From Spisula solida (Eukaryota; Mollusca; Bivalvia; Venerida; Mactridae): DNA of 64,000 nt. Every line of letters begins with the position of its first letter. Position 1 is the stretch's first letter. The position numbers and the translations under genes are program-made. Shown piece by piece: positions 23,701 through 29,139 of this stretch. Under the pieces are notes generated by a model that did not search any database, was not told the DNA's origin, and saw only the letters and a program-made list of their open reading frames with translations. Location: positions 2,453,201-2,517,200 of the forward strand of contig OX365962.1 of NCBI GenBank assembly GCA_947247005.1. The letters are read 5' to 3'.

Positions 23701-25007
23701 GGTGTCTGGATGATGTGACTGGGTAGTCTCGTCTCCATATGACTGATTAATACTGTTGACCAGTGAGAATAATTAAACAATAAAATAATCATGCCTTTCT
23801 ACTGGCTCATTTTTGTGTCATTTTTGTGTCACCTGACAAGGCGACATTATAGGTGTTACCTTTGTTGGCGACAGCATCATCCCATTTTGCTTGTCCGGAA
23901 CATAACTTTGTCCAGAGCACAAGTTTATTATTACTTTATATGTTGTCTGGTAAAACATTGAATGTATAGTCCAGTCAGGGTAAAAATTCAGTGATGCAGC
24001 GGTTGAGGCCACTTTATTAACGGTGTAAAGCCATTTATAAAGGCTTATACTGTACAAACAACTATAATTTCAATGTTATACTAACATACTATATTTGCTC
24101 TACCTCTTCGGACAATGGTTTCTATCTTTTGTGTACACATAAACTGCAACGTCACTGTCACAATACCCCAACTGGAATGTGGATATTTGTATTTTAGCAG
24201 ATGGATGATGATATGATTACCGCACCAACACCTATACCACTCTCCGCTCTATCAGCTAAACCTACCGAGGAAGACCTGTTTGGTAAGGGCATACTTTCAT
24301 TGTCAACTATAAAATATATTAATCCAGTCACTTCAGGCAATATCGACCAGGGGTGGTATTCAATATTGAACTTATTTTAATTGGAGAATAAGGATAGCCA
24401 ATCATATTGTATTGTTACAGGGGATATTATTGTATTGTATTGTTATATGTGATATTATTGTATTGTTACAGGGGATATTATTGTATTATTACAGGAGGGG
24501 ATATTATTGTATTGTTACAGGTGATTGTATTGGTACAATGTATATTATTGTATTGTTACAGGTGATATTATTGTTACAGGGGATATTATTGTATTATTAC
24601 AGGAGGGGATATTATTGTATTGTTACAGGGGATATTATTGTATTGTTACAGGGGATATTATTGTATTGCTACAGGGGATATTATTGTATTATTACAGGAG
24701 GGGATATTATTGTATTGTTACAGGGGATATTTTTGTATTGTTACAGGTGATATTTTTGTATTGTTACAGGTGATATTATTGTATTATTACAGGTGATATT
24801 ATTGTATTGTTACAGGGGATATTATTGTATTGTTACAGGGGGATATTATTGGTATATTACTGTATTGTTGCAGGTGATATTTCTGAACTGAAGGAGGAGT
24901 ATAAGAAAAATACGGAGGAATACAATAAGACACAAGAAATGAATAAAGCCCGTATGGAGCAGGGGCTCCAACAGAAACTTGCACAACGACGACACAGGAA
25001 GAAATAA
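643..25007 (+). CDS. Coiled-coil protein of unknown function, spliced gene, 5' partial (span of all exons)
   Basis: Ten exon positions join in one frame: 643-799, 1766-1958, (4052-4218 or 6752-6921), (7708-7799 or 9947-10038), 14365-14512, 16506-16517, 17805-17822, 23040-23140, 24201-24282, 24874-25007. With A1+B1 this gives 367 residues and a TAA stop. The N-terminal 52 residues form a charged heptad-like coiled coil. A conserved-looking block follows with motifs [27 protein letters not shown] and HALKCYDTT, then a charged helix (about 204-252), a linker of micro-exons and acidic/Pro-rich sequence, and a Lys/Gln-rich C-terminal coiled coil ending RRHRKK. I recall uncharacterised invertebrate proteins with the same IFGG-YGS and FPYC motifs, but I can assign no function. 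There is no signal peptide or membrane segment, so an intracellular protein is likely. The first exon here opens in phase 0 without a Met, so the start is upstream of the window. Confidence 0.85.
777..930 (+). repeat. 39-bp tandem repeat, about 4 units, duplicating the exon 1 donor
   Basis: Each unit contains GAACGCGACGATTTACTGT followed by GTAAGTTGACTT, which is the 3' end of the exon with its 5' splice site. Donors lie after 799, 838, 877 and about 916. Using the second would add 13 in-frame residues. The third unit contains an in-frame TAG at its start, so donors three and four would truncate the protein. Confidence 0.9.
931..1300. repeat. G-rich minisatellite, units of about 24-32 bp
   Basis: About a dozen degenerate copies of a unit built on GCATGGTGATTGGGCTGGG fill the start of intron 1. 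Several overlapping Pro/His/Gln-rich frames on the - strand come only from the repeat. Confidence 0.85.
1303..1432. mobile_element. Fold-back / MITE-like inverted repeat
   Basis: CCACTTGGCTTTTATGAATG at about 1306 and GGCAGTAGCTATCCATTAA after it are mirrored by TTAATGGATAGCTACTGTCC and CATTCATAAAAGCCAAGTGG ending near 1431. The arms of about 40 bp enclose about 40 bp. The motif GCCAAGTGAG...ATATACGATTTTTA occurs inside it and again at 1655-1685, so it may be one end of a larger composite element. Confidence 0.6.
1560..1685 (+). mobile_element. tRNA-like SINE fragment
   Basis: A clear B box (GGTTCGAATCCC) sits at about 1634 with an upstream region like a degenerate A box, ending in CCACGCC and then the GCCAAGTGAGAGTTC tail that also occurs at 1340. 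The cloverleaf is poor, so this is a SINE remnant and not a tRNA gene. Confidence 0.5.
1766..1958 (+). CDS. Gene 1, exon 2 (IFGGEYGS block)
   Basis: The acceptor atatttcag ends at 1765 and the donor GTATGT begins at 1959, phase 1 to 2. It encodes residues 53-117 with [35 protein letters not shown] and [14 protein letters not shown]. The last two bases (AT) combine with T of exon A1 to give Ile, or with G of exon A2 to give Met, so both alternatives fit. Confidence 0.88.
1959..2699. other. Intron 2, unique part
   Basis: AT-rich intronic sequence. A short local repeat at about 2565-2690 (GCACAAAACATGGACAGCAC and variants, 3 copies) leads into the minisatellite. No coding signal is seen, although the frame stays open for about 120 codons past the donor. 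Confidence 0.5.
2700..4030. repeat. 29/31-bp minisatellite with GGTACC, about 43 units
   Basis: The unit is GTGTACACTCTGTGGGTACC followed by AGGTATTTAGT, with a 2-bp (GT) deletion variant that gives 29 bp. A higher-order block carrying variants CCAAGGGTACC and GGAATTTAGT recurs within it, showing multi-unit duplication. The array runs to within about 20 bp of the exon A1 acceptor. Open frames on both strands come from the repeat. Confidence 0.95.
4052..4218 (+). CDS. Gene 1, alternative exon A1
   Basis: The acceptor ttgtttttcag ends at 4051 and the donor GTAAAA begins at 4219, phase 2 to 1, 167 nt. It encodes [15 protein letters not shown]...[11 protein letters not shown]...NNIYA. About 27 of 55 residues match exon A2 at 6752-6921, with the same phases and one codon fewer. 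Including both would shift the frame, so A1 and A2 are expected to be mutually exclusive. Confidence 0.85.
4262..4690. mobile_element. Dispersed repeat with ~125-bp internal tandem units (GGAGGGGACTATAGG family)
   Basis: It starts GGTTTTTGACCGGAGGGGAC, runs through a CTCTGTCCGTCC tract, then carries two tandem copies of a unit containing TTCCAAGCTAGGTTTATGAA and GGTTGCTATGGCAACAG. It ends with CCGGTAGGGGACTGTATTGC. Reverse-oriented copies lie at 59557-59838 and 61592-61815. It has no coding capacity. Confidence 0.75.
4691..5265. other. Intron sequence between A1 and A2, no feature seen
   Basis: AT-rich sequence without repeats, recognisable transposon ends or coding frames. It separates the A1-side dispersed repeat from the 24-bp array. 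Confidence 0.4.
5266..5985. repeat. 24-bp minisatellite, about 30 units
   Basis: The unit is GGCTCCTGTTTTAGGCTTGA plus TTTG, very homogeneous in the middle and diverging at both ends (for example GGGAGTGATTTGGGCTCC on the right). Because 24 is divisible by three, it gives a long artefactual frame (GLIWAPVL repeats). Confidence 0.95.
6040..6321. repeat. 36-39-bp array carrying copies of the exon A2 acceptor region
   Basis: About seven units of the form ACATGTTTCTATTTATCAG followed by AGATACACTGACACTT. The real A2 acceptor, ACACGTTTATATTTATCAG then GGATTCAG at 6733-6759, is a diverged unit. A SINE (6322-6735) now separates it from the array. Confidence 0.85.
6322..6735 (+). mobile_element. tRNA-Asp-derived SINE, near full length
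   Basis: The head (6326-6397) has an A box TTTAGCTCAGTGGTAACGC, an anticodon arm TAGA-CTGTCAA-TCTA that reads GTC (Asp), and a B box GGTTCAATCCC. A body of about 300 bp follows with GTGGCTGCAACACAATAATG and an end GGCGCTATATAAATCTGGTA plus a TATTTATTTATT tail. A second copy lies in reverse at 35968-36362. It inserted into the acceptor-bearing array upstream of exon A2. Confidence 0.85.
6752..6921 (+). CDS. Gene 1, alternative exon A2
   Basis: The acceptor atatttatcag ends at 6751 and the donor GTAACT begins at 6922, phase 2 to 1, 170 nt. It encodes [15 protein letters not shown]...[11 protein letters not shown]...DNIYL, a paralogue of exon A1 with about 49 percent identity. The IKY-M-TE-RNN and IKFPYC motifs are kept, so it looks selected and not decayed. 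Confidence 0.85.
6990..7075. repeat. Short 29-bp tandem repeat, 3 units
   Basis: Three copies of TTCATACTAAAAGTACCAAA followed by TCTAGTTTT just after exon A2. Confidence 0.7.
7080..7690. other. Intron between A2 and B1, no feature seen
   Basis: AT-rich sequence. No coding signal, repeat array or transposon terminus was recognised. Confidence 0.4.
7708..7799 (+). CDS. Gene 1, alternative exon B1
   Basis: The acceptor gtttgtag ends at 7707 and the donor GTATGT begins at 7800, phase 1 to 0, 92 nt. With G from the A exon it reads [20 protein letters not shown] through LLQWFNN. It is the same length as B2 (9947-10038) with 20 of 31 residues identical. Because 92 is not a multiple of three, including both would break the frame. 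Confidence 0.85.
7840..8200. other. Low-complexity intron segment inside the post-B1 array
   Basis: CCCTACTTTT-type motifs recur (GGGCCCTACTTTTCCCTTC, GAGCCCTACTTTGCCCTAC, ATGCCCTACTTTTGCCCTAC). The segment separates a lone unit of the 26-bp array at about 7808-7837 from the main array, so it may be an inserted element with self-similar ends. No TSD was established. Confidence 0.35.
8200..8705. repeat. 26-bp minisatellite, about 19 units
   Basis: The unit is TGACTTTCACATCGTGGTGC followed by TGGTAC or TGGCAA. A diverged unit (ACTCTCACATGGTGATGTTG then GCACTGAC) starts 10 bp after the exon B1 donor, which suggests that the array grew from donor-adjacent sequence. Confidence 0.93.
8985..9900. 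repeat. ~67-bp minisatellite, about 10 units, split by a MITE
   Basis: The unit contains CTCCTTTACTCTAGTTGGCT, GTCATCTACACTTGGGGTGA and CTTCCCCCTTATATTATGGG. The last diverged unit (CATCTGCACATGGTGTGATT at 9903) lies about 40 bp before the exon B2 acceptor. The MITE at 9654-9826 interrupts the array. Confidence 0.92.
9654..9826. mobile_element. 173-bp MITE, Tc1/mariner type (TA target)
   Basis: The ends are CAGTAAAGTTCCACTAATAA and its mirror TTATTAGCAGAACTTTACTG, with TA on both sides (9652-9653 and 9827-9828). Motifs GGTCTTAATAGC and GGTCTTATTAGC repeat inside. There is no coding capacity. It sits in the 67-bp array and is therefore younger than the array. Confidence 0.82.
9947..10038 (+). 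CDS. Gene 1, alternative exon B2
   Basis: The acceptor gttttcacacag ends at 9946 and the donor GTAAGT begins at 10039, phase 1 to 0, 92 nt. It reads [20 protein letters not shown] through LIQWFDN. Length and phases equal those of B1, and the [11 protein letters not shown] core is identical. Confidence 0.85.
10024..10215 (+). repeat. Tandem repeat duplicating the exon B2 donor
   Basis: The exon end plus donor, TGGTTTGATAATGTAAGTAC, recurs exactly at about 10138-10157. Intervening units read TGGTTTAATGATGTACCGGT followed by AAGTATGC, giving further GTAAGT donors near 10079 and 10191. Five units of about 56 bp are recognisable. Confidence 0.8.
10240..13310. repeat. 38/42-bp minisatellite of about 3.1 kb, about 75 units
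   Basis: Two unit types alternate: GTTTGTCACTCAAGCAATCT plus AGGTTGAAGCCTGCCCTGTTAG split after the first block (42 bp), and a 38-bp form that starts TGCACTCAAGCAATCTAGGT. Variants (GGTGGAAGCC, CTCAATCAATC, CTGTAAGG) travel in blocks, so multi-unit duplications occurred. The 42-bp type gives artefactual frames of [13 protein letters not shown] repeats. The array fills much of the intron after B2. Confidence 0.97.
13545..13930. mobile_element. 386-bp MITE with 17-bp TIRs
   Basis: GCAGGCTTCGCGAAAGT at the left is mirrored exactly by ACTTTCGCGAAGCCTGC at 13914-13930. CACT flanks both ends and may be a 4-bp target duplication. Subterminal GGACCGCCGG and CCGGACCGGATGTCCGGCC motifs are typical of a non-autonomous DNA transposon. 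No protein is encoded. Confidence 0.75.
14198..14318. mobile_element. Small MITE / palindrome with ~40-bp arms
   Basis: TACGAGGGATGATCCATATA...AAATGCTTATA is mirrored by TATAAGCATTTTCTCATTAT...GGATCATCCCTCGTA around about 35 bp. The ACGAGGG terminus resembles mariner-type ends. It lies 50 bp upstream of the exon 5 acceptor. Confidence 0.65.
14365..14512 (+). CDS. Gene 1, exon 5 (charged helix)
   Basis: The acceptor ttctatcttag ends at 14364 and the donor GTGCGT begins at 14513, phase 0 to 1, 148 nt. It encodes [20 protein letters not shown] onward to [20 protein letters not shown], a long highly charged amphipathic helix. It joins both B1 and B2 in phase 0. Confidence 0.85.
14588..16400. repeat. 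GAGCTATGTGTTGAGGTGCCAG minisatellite, ~24-bp units, split by a hAT-like element
   Basis: Dozens of degenerate units GAGCTATGTGTTGAGGTGCC plus AGGT run over about 1.3 kb, excluding the insertion at 14729-15238. The central part (15480-15830) is regular, and the right part has a longer composite period with GAGTAGAGCTATGTGATGAG. Long frames in it (GELCVEVP repeats) are artefacts. Confidence 0.93.
14729..15238. mobile_element. 510-bp non-autonomous hAT-like element with 8-bp TSD
   Basis: GTGTTTAT occurs on both sides (14721-14728 and 15239-15246). The ends are TAGGCGGTG and, reversed, TAGGGGTGAC, which fits hAT termini. The inside carries many ATCGATAGT and GCAATAGTAT motifs and no coding frame. 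It interrupts the CTATGTGTTGAGG array. Confidence 0.85.
16506..16517 (+). CDS. Gene 1, 12-nt micro-exon
   Basis: Between acceptor atttcag and donor GTAAGG, ACGTGCTATCTG completes D and encodes VLS with a trailing G, phase 1 to 1. Being a multiple of three and bounded by strong sites, it could be skipped without frame change. It is called because it fits phase and joins SDA-DVLS-GLKGMT smoothly. Confidence 0.55.
16518..17300. other. Intron, no feature seen
   Basis: AT-rich unique sequence without arrays or recognisable transposon ends. Confidence 0.4.
17305..17545. repeat. 20-27-bp tandem repeat (GATGGAATCCCAATTGTCTCC)
   Basis: About ten units based on TGATGGAATCCCAAT plus TGTCTCC, with longer variants containing AATAATAGTCTCC. 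Confidence 0.88.
17805..17822 (+). CDS. Gene 1, 18-nt micro-exon
   Basis: Acceptor ccttaacag, exon GTCTTAAAGGCATGACAG, donor GTAATT, phase 1 to 1. It encodes GLKGMT after the G of the previous exon. It could be optional like the 12-nt exon. Confidence 0.55.
17890..18660. repeat. 20-bp minisatellite (TGATACATGTAAATGTTCAC), about 37 units
   Basis: Highly regular 20-mers with variants ATCC, ATGC or AAAC before ATGTAAATG. The right end decays into ATGCAAATGTTTACTG forms. Confidence 0.95.
18880..19135. repeat. 25-bp tandem repeat (TTACTTCCCTTTGATTTGTA), about 10 units
   Basis: Regular units ATGAATTACTTCCCTTTGAT plus TTGTAT, followed by related scattered ATTACCTCCCTTxx motifs to 19450. Confidence 0.9.
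19470..19990. mobile_element. Dispersed repeat, TACGCCCACTACTTTAGTAAGG type
   Basis: It begins with a TATACGCCCACTACTTTAGT terminus, a G run, GGTCGGTCCGTCCATCCTGTC and AAGGTCAAGGTCACACTTGG motifs. These resemble the architecture of the other 'gtccgtcc' elements in the window at 22724, 28113, 57430 and 62360. No coding sequence. Confidence 0.5.
20225..20660. repeat. 57-bp minisatellite, left part, 7-8 units
   Basis: The unit contains TATAGTTTAAACCATGGTTT, TGAATCAAGCTAGCACTGTG and CATATGGACAT. Each carries the palindrome AAACCATGGTTT. The array continues at 22158-22382 after a 1.5-kb insertion. Confidence 0.93.
20661..22157. mobile_element. Pearl/helentron-like non-autonomous element with 158-bp internal repeats
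   Basis: It interrupts the 57-bp array. The left end has a hairpin GTCGCC-TGAAAA-GGCGAC at about 20665 and the right end carries TCAGGCGACACATGCGACTC. A (CGG)n tract (20698-20737) precedes about nine tandem units starting TGTCCGGAGCATAACTTTGT at 20751, 20909, 21067, 21225, 21383 and 21541 (exactly 158 bp apart), then decaying. Subterminal inverted motifs plus ~160-bp core repeats are what bivalve pearl elements, later linked to helentrons, look like. No Rep/Hel gene is present, so it would be non-autonomous. Confidence 0.75.
22158..22382. repeat. 57-bp minisatellite, right part, 4 units
   Basis: Continuation of the AAACCATGGTTT array, with variants TATGATTATGTTTCTATAG not seen on the left side of the insertion. 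Confidence 0.92.
22660..22722 (-). mobile_element. SINE 3'-end fragment
   Basis: CACCTCATTCCTGATGGTAT followed by CCATTGCCACATGAG matches the 3' part of the SINE at 50945-51170 (CACCTCATTCCTGATGTAAT). Confidence 0.55.
22724..22985. mobile_element. Dispersed repeat, TATACCCCCGCACAATGAAATG type
   Basis: It starts TATACCCCCGCACAATGAAA, has GGTATACTGGATTCAGCTTC, a GTCCGTCCGTCC tract and GACGCATTCTTGTGGACGCA. It ends GGTATATTAGTCTGCCAAAT. A second copy is at 28113-28522. It lies 60 bp upstream of the exon 8 acceptor. Confidence 0.75.
23040..23140 (+). CDS. Gene 1, exon 8
   Basis: The acceptor tatttatag ends at 23039 and the donor GTAATT begins at 23141, phase 1 to 0, 101 nt. It encodes [20 protein letters not shown] then [14 protein letters not shown], probably a flexible linker. 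Confidence 0.8.
23205..23345 (-). mobile_element. tRNA-derived SINE fragment
   Basis: On the - strand the head reads CCTCCGTAGCTCAATGGTTA with A box, then a B box GGAGTTCAAATG, followed by GGGAGGCACTTCATATGACT. The acceptor stem does not pair well, so it is not a functional tRNA gene. Confidence 0.6.
23808..23920. mobile_element. Truncated pearl-like element, 5' end
   Basis: TTTTTGTGTCACCTGACAAG then GCGACATTATAGGTGTTACC and TTGCTTGTCCGGAACATAAC match the left end of the element at 20661, cut after the start of the first core repeat. Confidence 0.65.
23966..24178. mobile_element. MITE with TAGTCCAGTCAGG terminus
   Basis: The left end TATAGTCCAGTCAGGGTAA and right end CCCCAACTGGAATG match the terminal inverted repeats of a better preserved copy at 34648-35008. 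Shared interior includes AAAGGCTTATAC and TTTTGTGTACACATAAAC. Confidence 0.7.
24201..24282 (+). CDS. Gene 1, exon 9
   Basis: The acceptor is attttagcag and the donor GTAAGG begins at 24283, phase 0 to 1. It encodes [20 protein letters not shown] then PTEEDLFG. The acceptor is a TAGCAG tandem (NAGNAG), so the exon could also begin at 24198 and add one Gln. Confidence 0.8.
24405..24873 (+). repeat. ~21-bp array made of copies of the last-exon acceptor, about 17 units
   Basis: Units read TATTGTATTGTTACAG followed by GGGATATT or GTGATATT. The genuine acceptor and exon start are TGTATTGTTGCAG then GTGATATTTC. Each unit therefore has a pyrimidine-rich stretch, a CAG, and the first bases of the exon. 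Confidence 0.92.
24874..25007 (+). CDS. Gene 1, last coding exon
   Basis: The acceptor attgttgcag ends at 24873, phase 1, and the stop TAA is at 25005-25007. It encodes [20 protein letters not shown] and ends [11 protein letters not shown], a basic/acidic coiled-coil tail. Confidence 0.87.
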
Positions 25008-25092
25008 ACGGATCACATGACCTGATCACATGACTCTATTACATAATCGAATCAGTGTTTATCACAAGTTTTTTATAAAATATTATCTAATC

Positions 25093-25098
25093 AATAAA
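25093..25098 (+). terminator. Poly(A) signal AATAAA of gene 1
   Basis: AATAAA lies 86 nt after the stop, with a second at about 25132. The position is normal for a short 3' UTR. Confidence 0.6.
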
Positions 25099-25112
25099 AC
25101 TAAAATATTATC

Positions 25113-25172
25113 ACAAGGGAGACAACTTCTAATAAATCTTTAATTTAATAATGCCAAAGTTGTCTCCCTTGG
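25113..25172. mobile_element. Short inverted repeat (AAGGGAGACAACTT hairpin)
   Basis: CAAGGGAGACAACTT and AAGTTGTCTCCCTTG are perfectly complementary around 28 bp. It may be a tiny MITE or may act as a 3'-end hairpin in the gene 1 transcript. Confidence 0.55.
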
Positions 25173-25554
25173 CTTTTCCTTATTCAAAACTAACATAACT
25201 TTAAGAAGTCACTTTGTTTACTAAAGCATCAGAAAAAATTGTATGGTATTCTAAATTAACAGTAAGACTGATGGCTATGGTGTTGTTAAGTGATTTATTA
25301 TTAGTCTAATTAGACTAAATTTCTGCGGGTCACTTTTGTCCCCTGAAATCTATTTCAATGTAGAAATCGGGTATTTTTGGATATATTTTCAATCATGTGT
25401 ACATAATATATTACAATAAAATGTCAGCTAAAGGACCATGTCAATAACAAGGACACCCAAAAATCAAGACCAAAATATTTAGGTCCATTTTTTCGAAGTT
25501 CCTGCTATTTATTTTACCTCCATATTCAGTGTATAAACAAGACTTAGTCAACTT

Positions 25555-25790
25555 CCGGTTATCGCAATAAGGAGTACACGTTGAATTGTATAGGATTGCA
25601 ATAATGAGTACAGTGATGGAAAATCATCAGATGTTTCAATCACAATAATTAGTACACGTTGAATTGTATAGTATTGCGTTACTAGTAATGAGTACAGTGA
25701 TGGGAAATCACCGGATGTTTCAATCACAATAATTAGTACACATTGAATTGTATAGTATCACAATAATAAGTACAGTGATTTGGTTTATAT
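25555..25790. repeat. ~95-bp tandem repeat, 2.5-3 units
   Basis: Units contain AGTACACGTTGAATTGTATA, AATGAGTACAGTGATGG and ATGTTTCAATCACAATAAT. Confidence 0.75.
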
Positions 25791-27460
25791 GCGGTGATAT
25801 TAAAATAAACACTATATAACAAGACCCAACTTCCACCTGGGTGCCAAGTGTTGTCTTATTATATATATTGAAGTTTTATTGTATGTTATGATTTGTTGTT
25901 TAATCTCTACTATACATGTCGTTTATTATAAATAGATGCTCAATATCGTATGCCCCATCTTTGATGAGGGGGTATATTGCTCATATATAGGTCTGTCGGT
26001 AGACCAAATGGTTTCTGTTCAATTACTCAAGAACGCTTGACACAAGGATCCTGAACCTTTTTAAGGATGATGGTCACATGACACAATCAGTATAGTTGAT
26101 CCCTGTTAATTCTGGGGACAGTAGGTCAAGTTTGCTTGGACTTTTACCATTTCTGACTATTGGACTGCCATAATAGCAAACATGTTTTACAAACATCTCT
26201 TGCTCTTGCAAATGCTTGCGGTTATCATTCACTTATCGTCTTTTAAGGCCTTGAACTATTTAATTCCTAGCGTATAATCAAATACTTTTTATAAAATTTA
26301 AAAGAGAAAGATTTTATGTTTATTTCGACAATATTGTGATTTTGGTTTGACAAAGTACTAAAATATAATACTGTTTATACTACACTGTACATGTAAAAGC
26401 ATCACTGATAAATCTGCAGACCTGAATTTCCCGCCATTTTCATCACCTTGGGCACACTATACTTGTTTATCTATATGTGCATTCCATGTGATATTTTGCG
26501 TTACAATTTGAATTTTTATTCTTGTTTTTTTTTACAAGATTATTGTTTTGTTTGTCTGTCCGTCCATATTGATGACATGTTTTGTTTGTCTGTCCGTCCA
26601 TATGATATGATATAATCCGTATAAAAGTGGTTGTTGTATATTTTTAAGAATGACCTGGTTGACACATTTTGGTTTGTTTTTTAAATCAAAATCCTACCAA
26701 ATCATTTGTCCACAATACGTAACAATACACAACTGTTGGCTATGTTGCCTCATTCCTATATTTGGCAATTGTAAGTCACCATGCTCCACGGTCTGAAGAT
26801 TGTCAACATACATTGTGGAGCAACTATCAGTTCCACATTCCACAAAATGTCCAACTATTGTATGTAATGTGTTGTTGTTTTGATGAATTTATTATCAAAG
26901 TTTATTTCCTGTCTCTGTATGCACACCAGGGTACTGTTTTATAAAAGCACTTACGGAACTCCTAAACTTACGCTAAAATTGATTTTTTTTATAATTCTTT
27001 AACCACTGCAAATTGGTGACGGATACGGTTTGTAGGAGTTTATTAACTGAATCATTATTAGTATTGCAACTCCATTTACCACACTTTATAATTGTAAACA
27101 TATTATGAAGAATTTAAATTTGAATGTAAGTTTACGATTTCAGTAAGTGCTTTGATAAAACAGGGCCCATGTGAATATCACTGTAGAATCTTACTTTTTA
27201 ATGGGTATAGAACTATAAAACCTTGTTAAAATGCCATATGGTACCCACAAATGTGGTCCAGCAGACTTGACTTGCACCCAGGTACAAATCCTGGTCTTCC
27301 CTGAGCAAAGTAGATGGTTGGTCCCATGTTATAAAGGGTACGTTACAACTCAACACATAAAAGTATAGAAATGGACCTGCATTGCTTTTTGTCTAGGACA
27401 TATTTCTTAAGTTTTAATTCAAGTTTCTGTGTAATGTTGTATTATGTAGTTGTCTCTTAC
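25791..27460. other. Intergenic, no gene seen
   Basis: AT-rich. It contains a dispersed-repeat remnant at about 25945-26130 (ATGCCCCATCTTTGATGAGG, CTGTCGGTAGACC) and a doubled TTTGTTTGTCTGTCCGTCCA at 26545-26605. No exon with plausible splice sites was found. Confidence 0.4.
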
Positions 27461-27466
27461 ACTCTA

Positions 27467-27794
27467 GGCCTAAAATAAAATATTGTTTGTTTCTCCATCC
27501 CCTACCTACCCGATTAAAAAGGGCCCTTCCCAAAATATTTTATTGCCCAAATTGAAATATTTTTTTTTTTAAATTAGAATTTTTTTTTTGTTTACTGACT
27601 TCTTTCTTACCATTAAATTGGACTGTGGGTTTTCACGTTTGAGTTAATTTTAAATTTCATTATTTGTATGTCTTAACCAATAACTATCATACTGAAACAA
27701 TTAAAAATAATAATTACCCTAGTCCCTACCTTCTTACCCATTCTAAATCTGCCAGGGTCGGGAAGGGGAAACAAAGAATATTTTAAGTTCGGCC
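27467..27794. mobile_element. ~330-bp [22 protein letters not shown] family
   Basis: The left end GGCCTAAAATAAAATATTGT is mirrored by AAAGAATATTTTAAGTTCGGCC at the right in two blocks (GAATATTTTAAG, TTCGGCC). The interior has CCCCTACCTACCCG and GGGTCGGGAAGGGG. A second copy is nested in another transposon at 37313-37651. Confidence 0.72.
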
Positions 27795-28068
27795 TTATGC
27801 TGTTTTGTATCCAATTTGTAGATATCAGAAATAAACTGCAATTTTCTGTGTTTTTTTCACTTTTGTTTTACATTCCTGGATTGTAACACACTTACTGTTC
27901 CCCCAGCACCAACAAATCCATATCATGCATGTCTGACGTGTTTTTGACGAACATGATGCCAACGTCAATGACGTCACGACGTAAACATATACCTTTTTGT
28001 GTCATCAATGTATACACACTAAACACAGTTTCGCATGTAAAAGCGTTTTTTTCACTTCGTAGGTAGGA

Positions 28069-28620
28069 ATAAAAGGAATATTACTGCAGTTGTGTTGATC
28101 CGTTAAGCCTTATTATACCCCCCCGCACAATGAGTTGTAAGGGGGTATACTGGATTCAGCCTGTCTGTCCGTCAGTCCGTCCATAGACGCATTCTTGTGG
28201 ACGTAACTCCTCCTACAGTTTTTGCAGCATTTGCTTCAAACTTTAACAGATGAACAACCTCAACATGTAGATGTGCATAAAGGAAAGAATTTGAGCTGCG
28301 ACGATTTTTGACAGAATTATGGCCCTTTGTACTTTAATGCACTATACAATATATAGTGAACAGTTCTTGTGGACGCAACTTCTACAGTTTTTGCAGCATT
28401 TGCTTCAAACTTTAACAGATGAACAACCTCAACATGTAGATGTGCATAAAGAAAAGAATTAGCTGCAATGATTTTGCCACGCGGTGGGTATATTAGTCTG
28501 CCGAATGGCGACAGTTCTAGTTACCTCTCGTTGCTTGCACCATATCGCGAGATACGGCATTACACAAGTAACTCAAGGTTATACGGCCCAATGGATCAAC
28601 ACACTGCAGTGATATTCTGT
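28069..28620. mobile_element. MITE (GGAATATTACTGCAGTTGTG) split by a nested repeat
   Basis: GGAATATTACTGCAGTTGTG and TTGATCCGTTA at the left mirror GGATCAACACACTGCAGTGA and TATTC at the right. The undisturbed copy is 56483-56632. Here the element is interrupted at about 28113-28522 by a TATACCCCCGCAC-type repeat. Confidence 0.75.
28113..28522. mobile_element. Nested TATACCCCCGCACAATG-type repeat
   Basis: It has the same left end as 22724, with GGGGGTATACTGGATTCAGC, a CTGTCCGTCAGTCCGTCC tract and TATTAGTCTGCCGAATGGCG. An internal ~140-bp segment with GATGAACAACCTCAACATGT is tandemly duplicated. Confidence 0.75.
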
Positions 28621-28871
28621 ATATATCAATTGACAACTTGTGATAGATCCTCTATATACCAACAACTGTGTAAGTCCACATTCACGTTTTAGCCATATAC
28701 CCCCGTGTGAATAAACAAGTAAATAAAACACATTGGCAAGTTCCTTTAAAATTTAATATAATATTTATAATTTACGTTTATTTACAATTTTTCTGAAATA
28801 TACATACATTTCACAACAAAAAGATCCAACAGAATTAAAGTAATATACTCAATATCATCTACATGAATTAA

Positions 28872-29139
28872 AGGTGCTGCCTCACAGATTGGGCTAAAAA
28901 TTTTGTAAATCGTAATTTTTCAACCTAGCCGAGTATTGATGTAATAGAAAGCCACTGATGTTTGCGTTATAAAAGATTTGGACAGGTGCAAAAAGACAAC
29001 TTTAACCACTCTCGATATCGCCCACTGACTTTTCTTTAAAAAAACCACTACCTTTCCTTCCATCATGCTTTGTGAATTATGCAAATATTTGACAATTTTA
29101 TTTTATTTTTGCAATACACCAATATTTGAGGCAGCACCT
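28872..29139. mobile_element. 268-bp MITE with TTAA target duplication (piggyBac type)
   Basis: The ends AGGTGCTGCCTCA and TGAGGCAGCACCT are complementary, and TTAA lies on both sides (28868-28871 and 29140-29143). No coding capacity. Confidence 0.82.
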
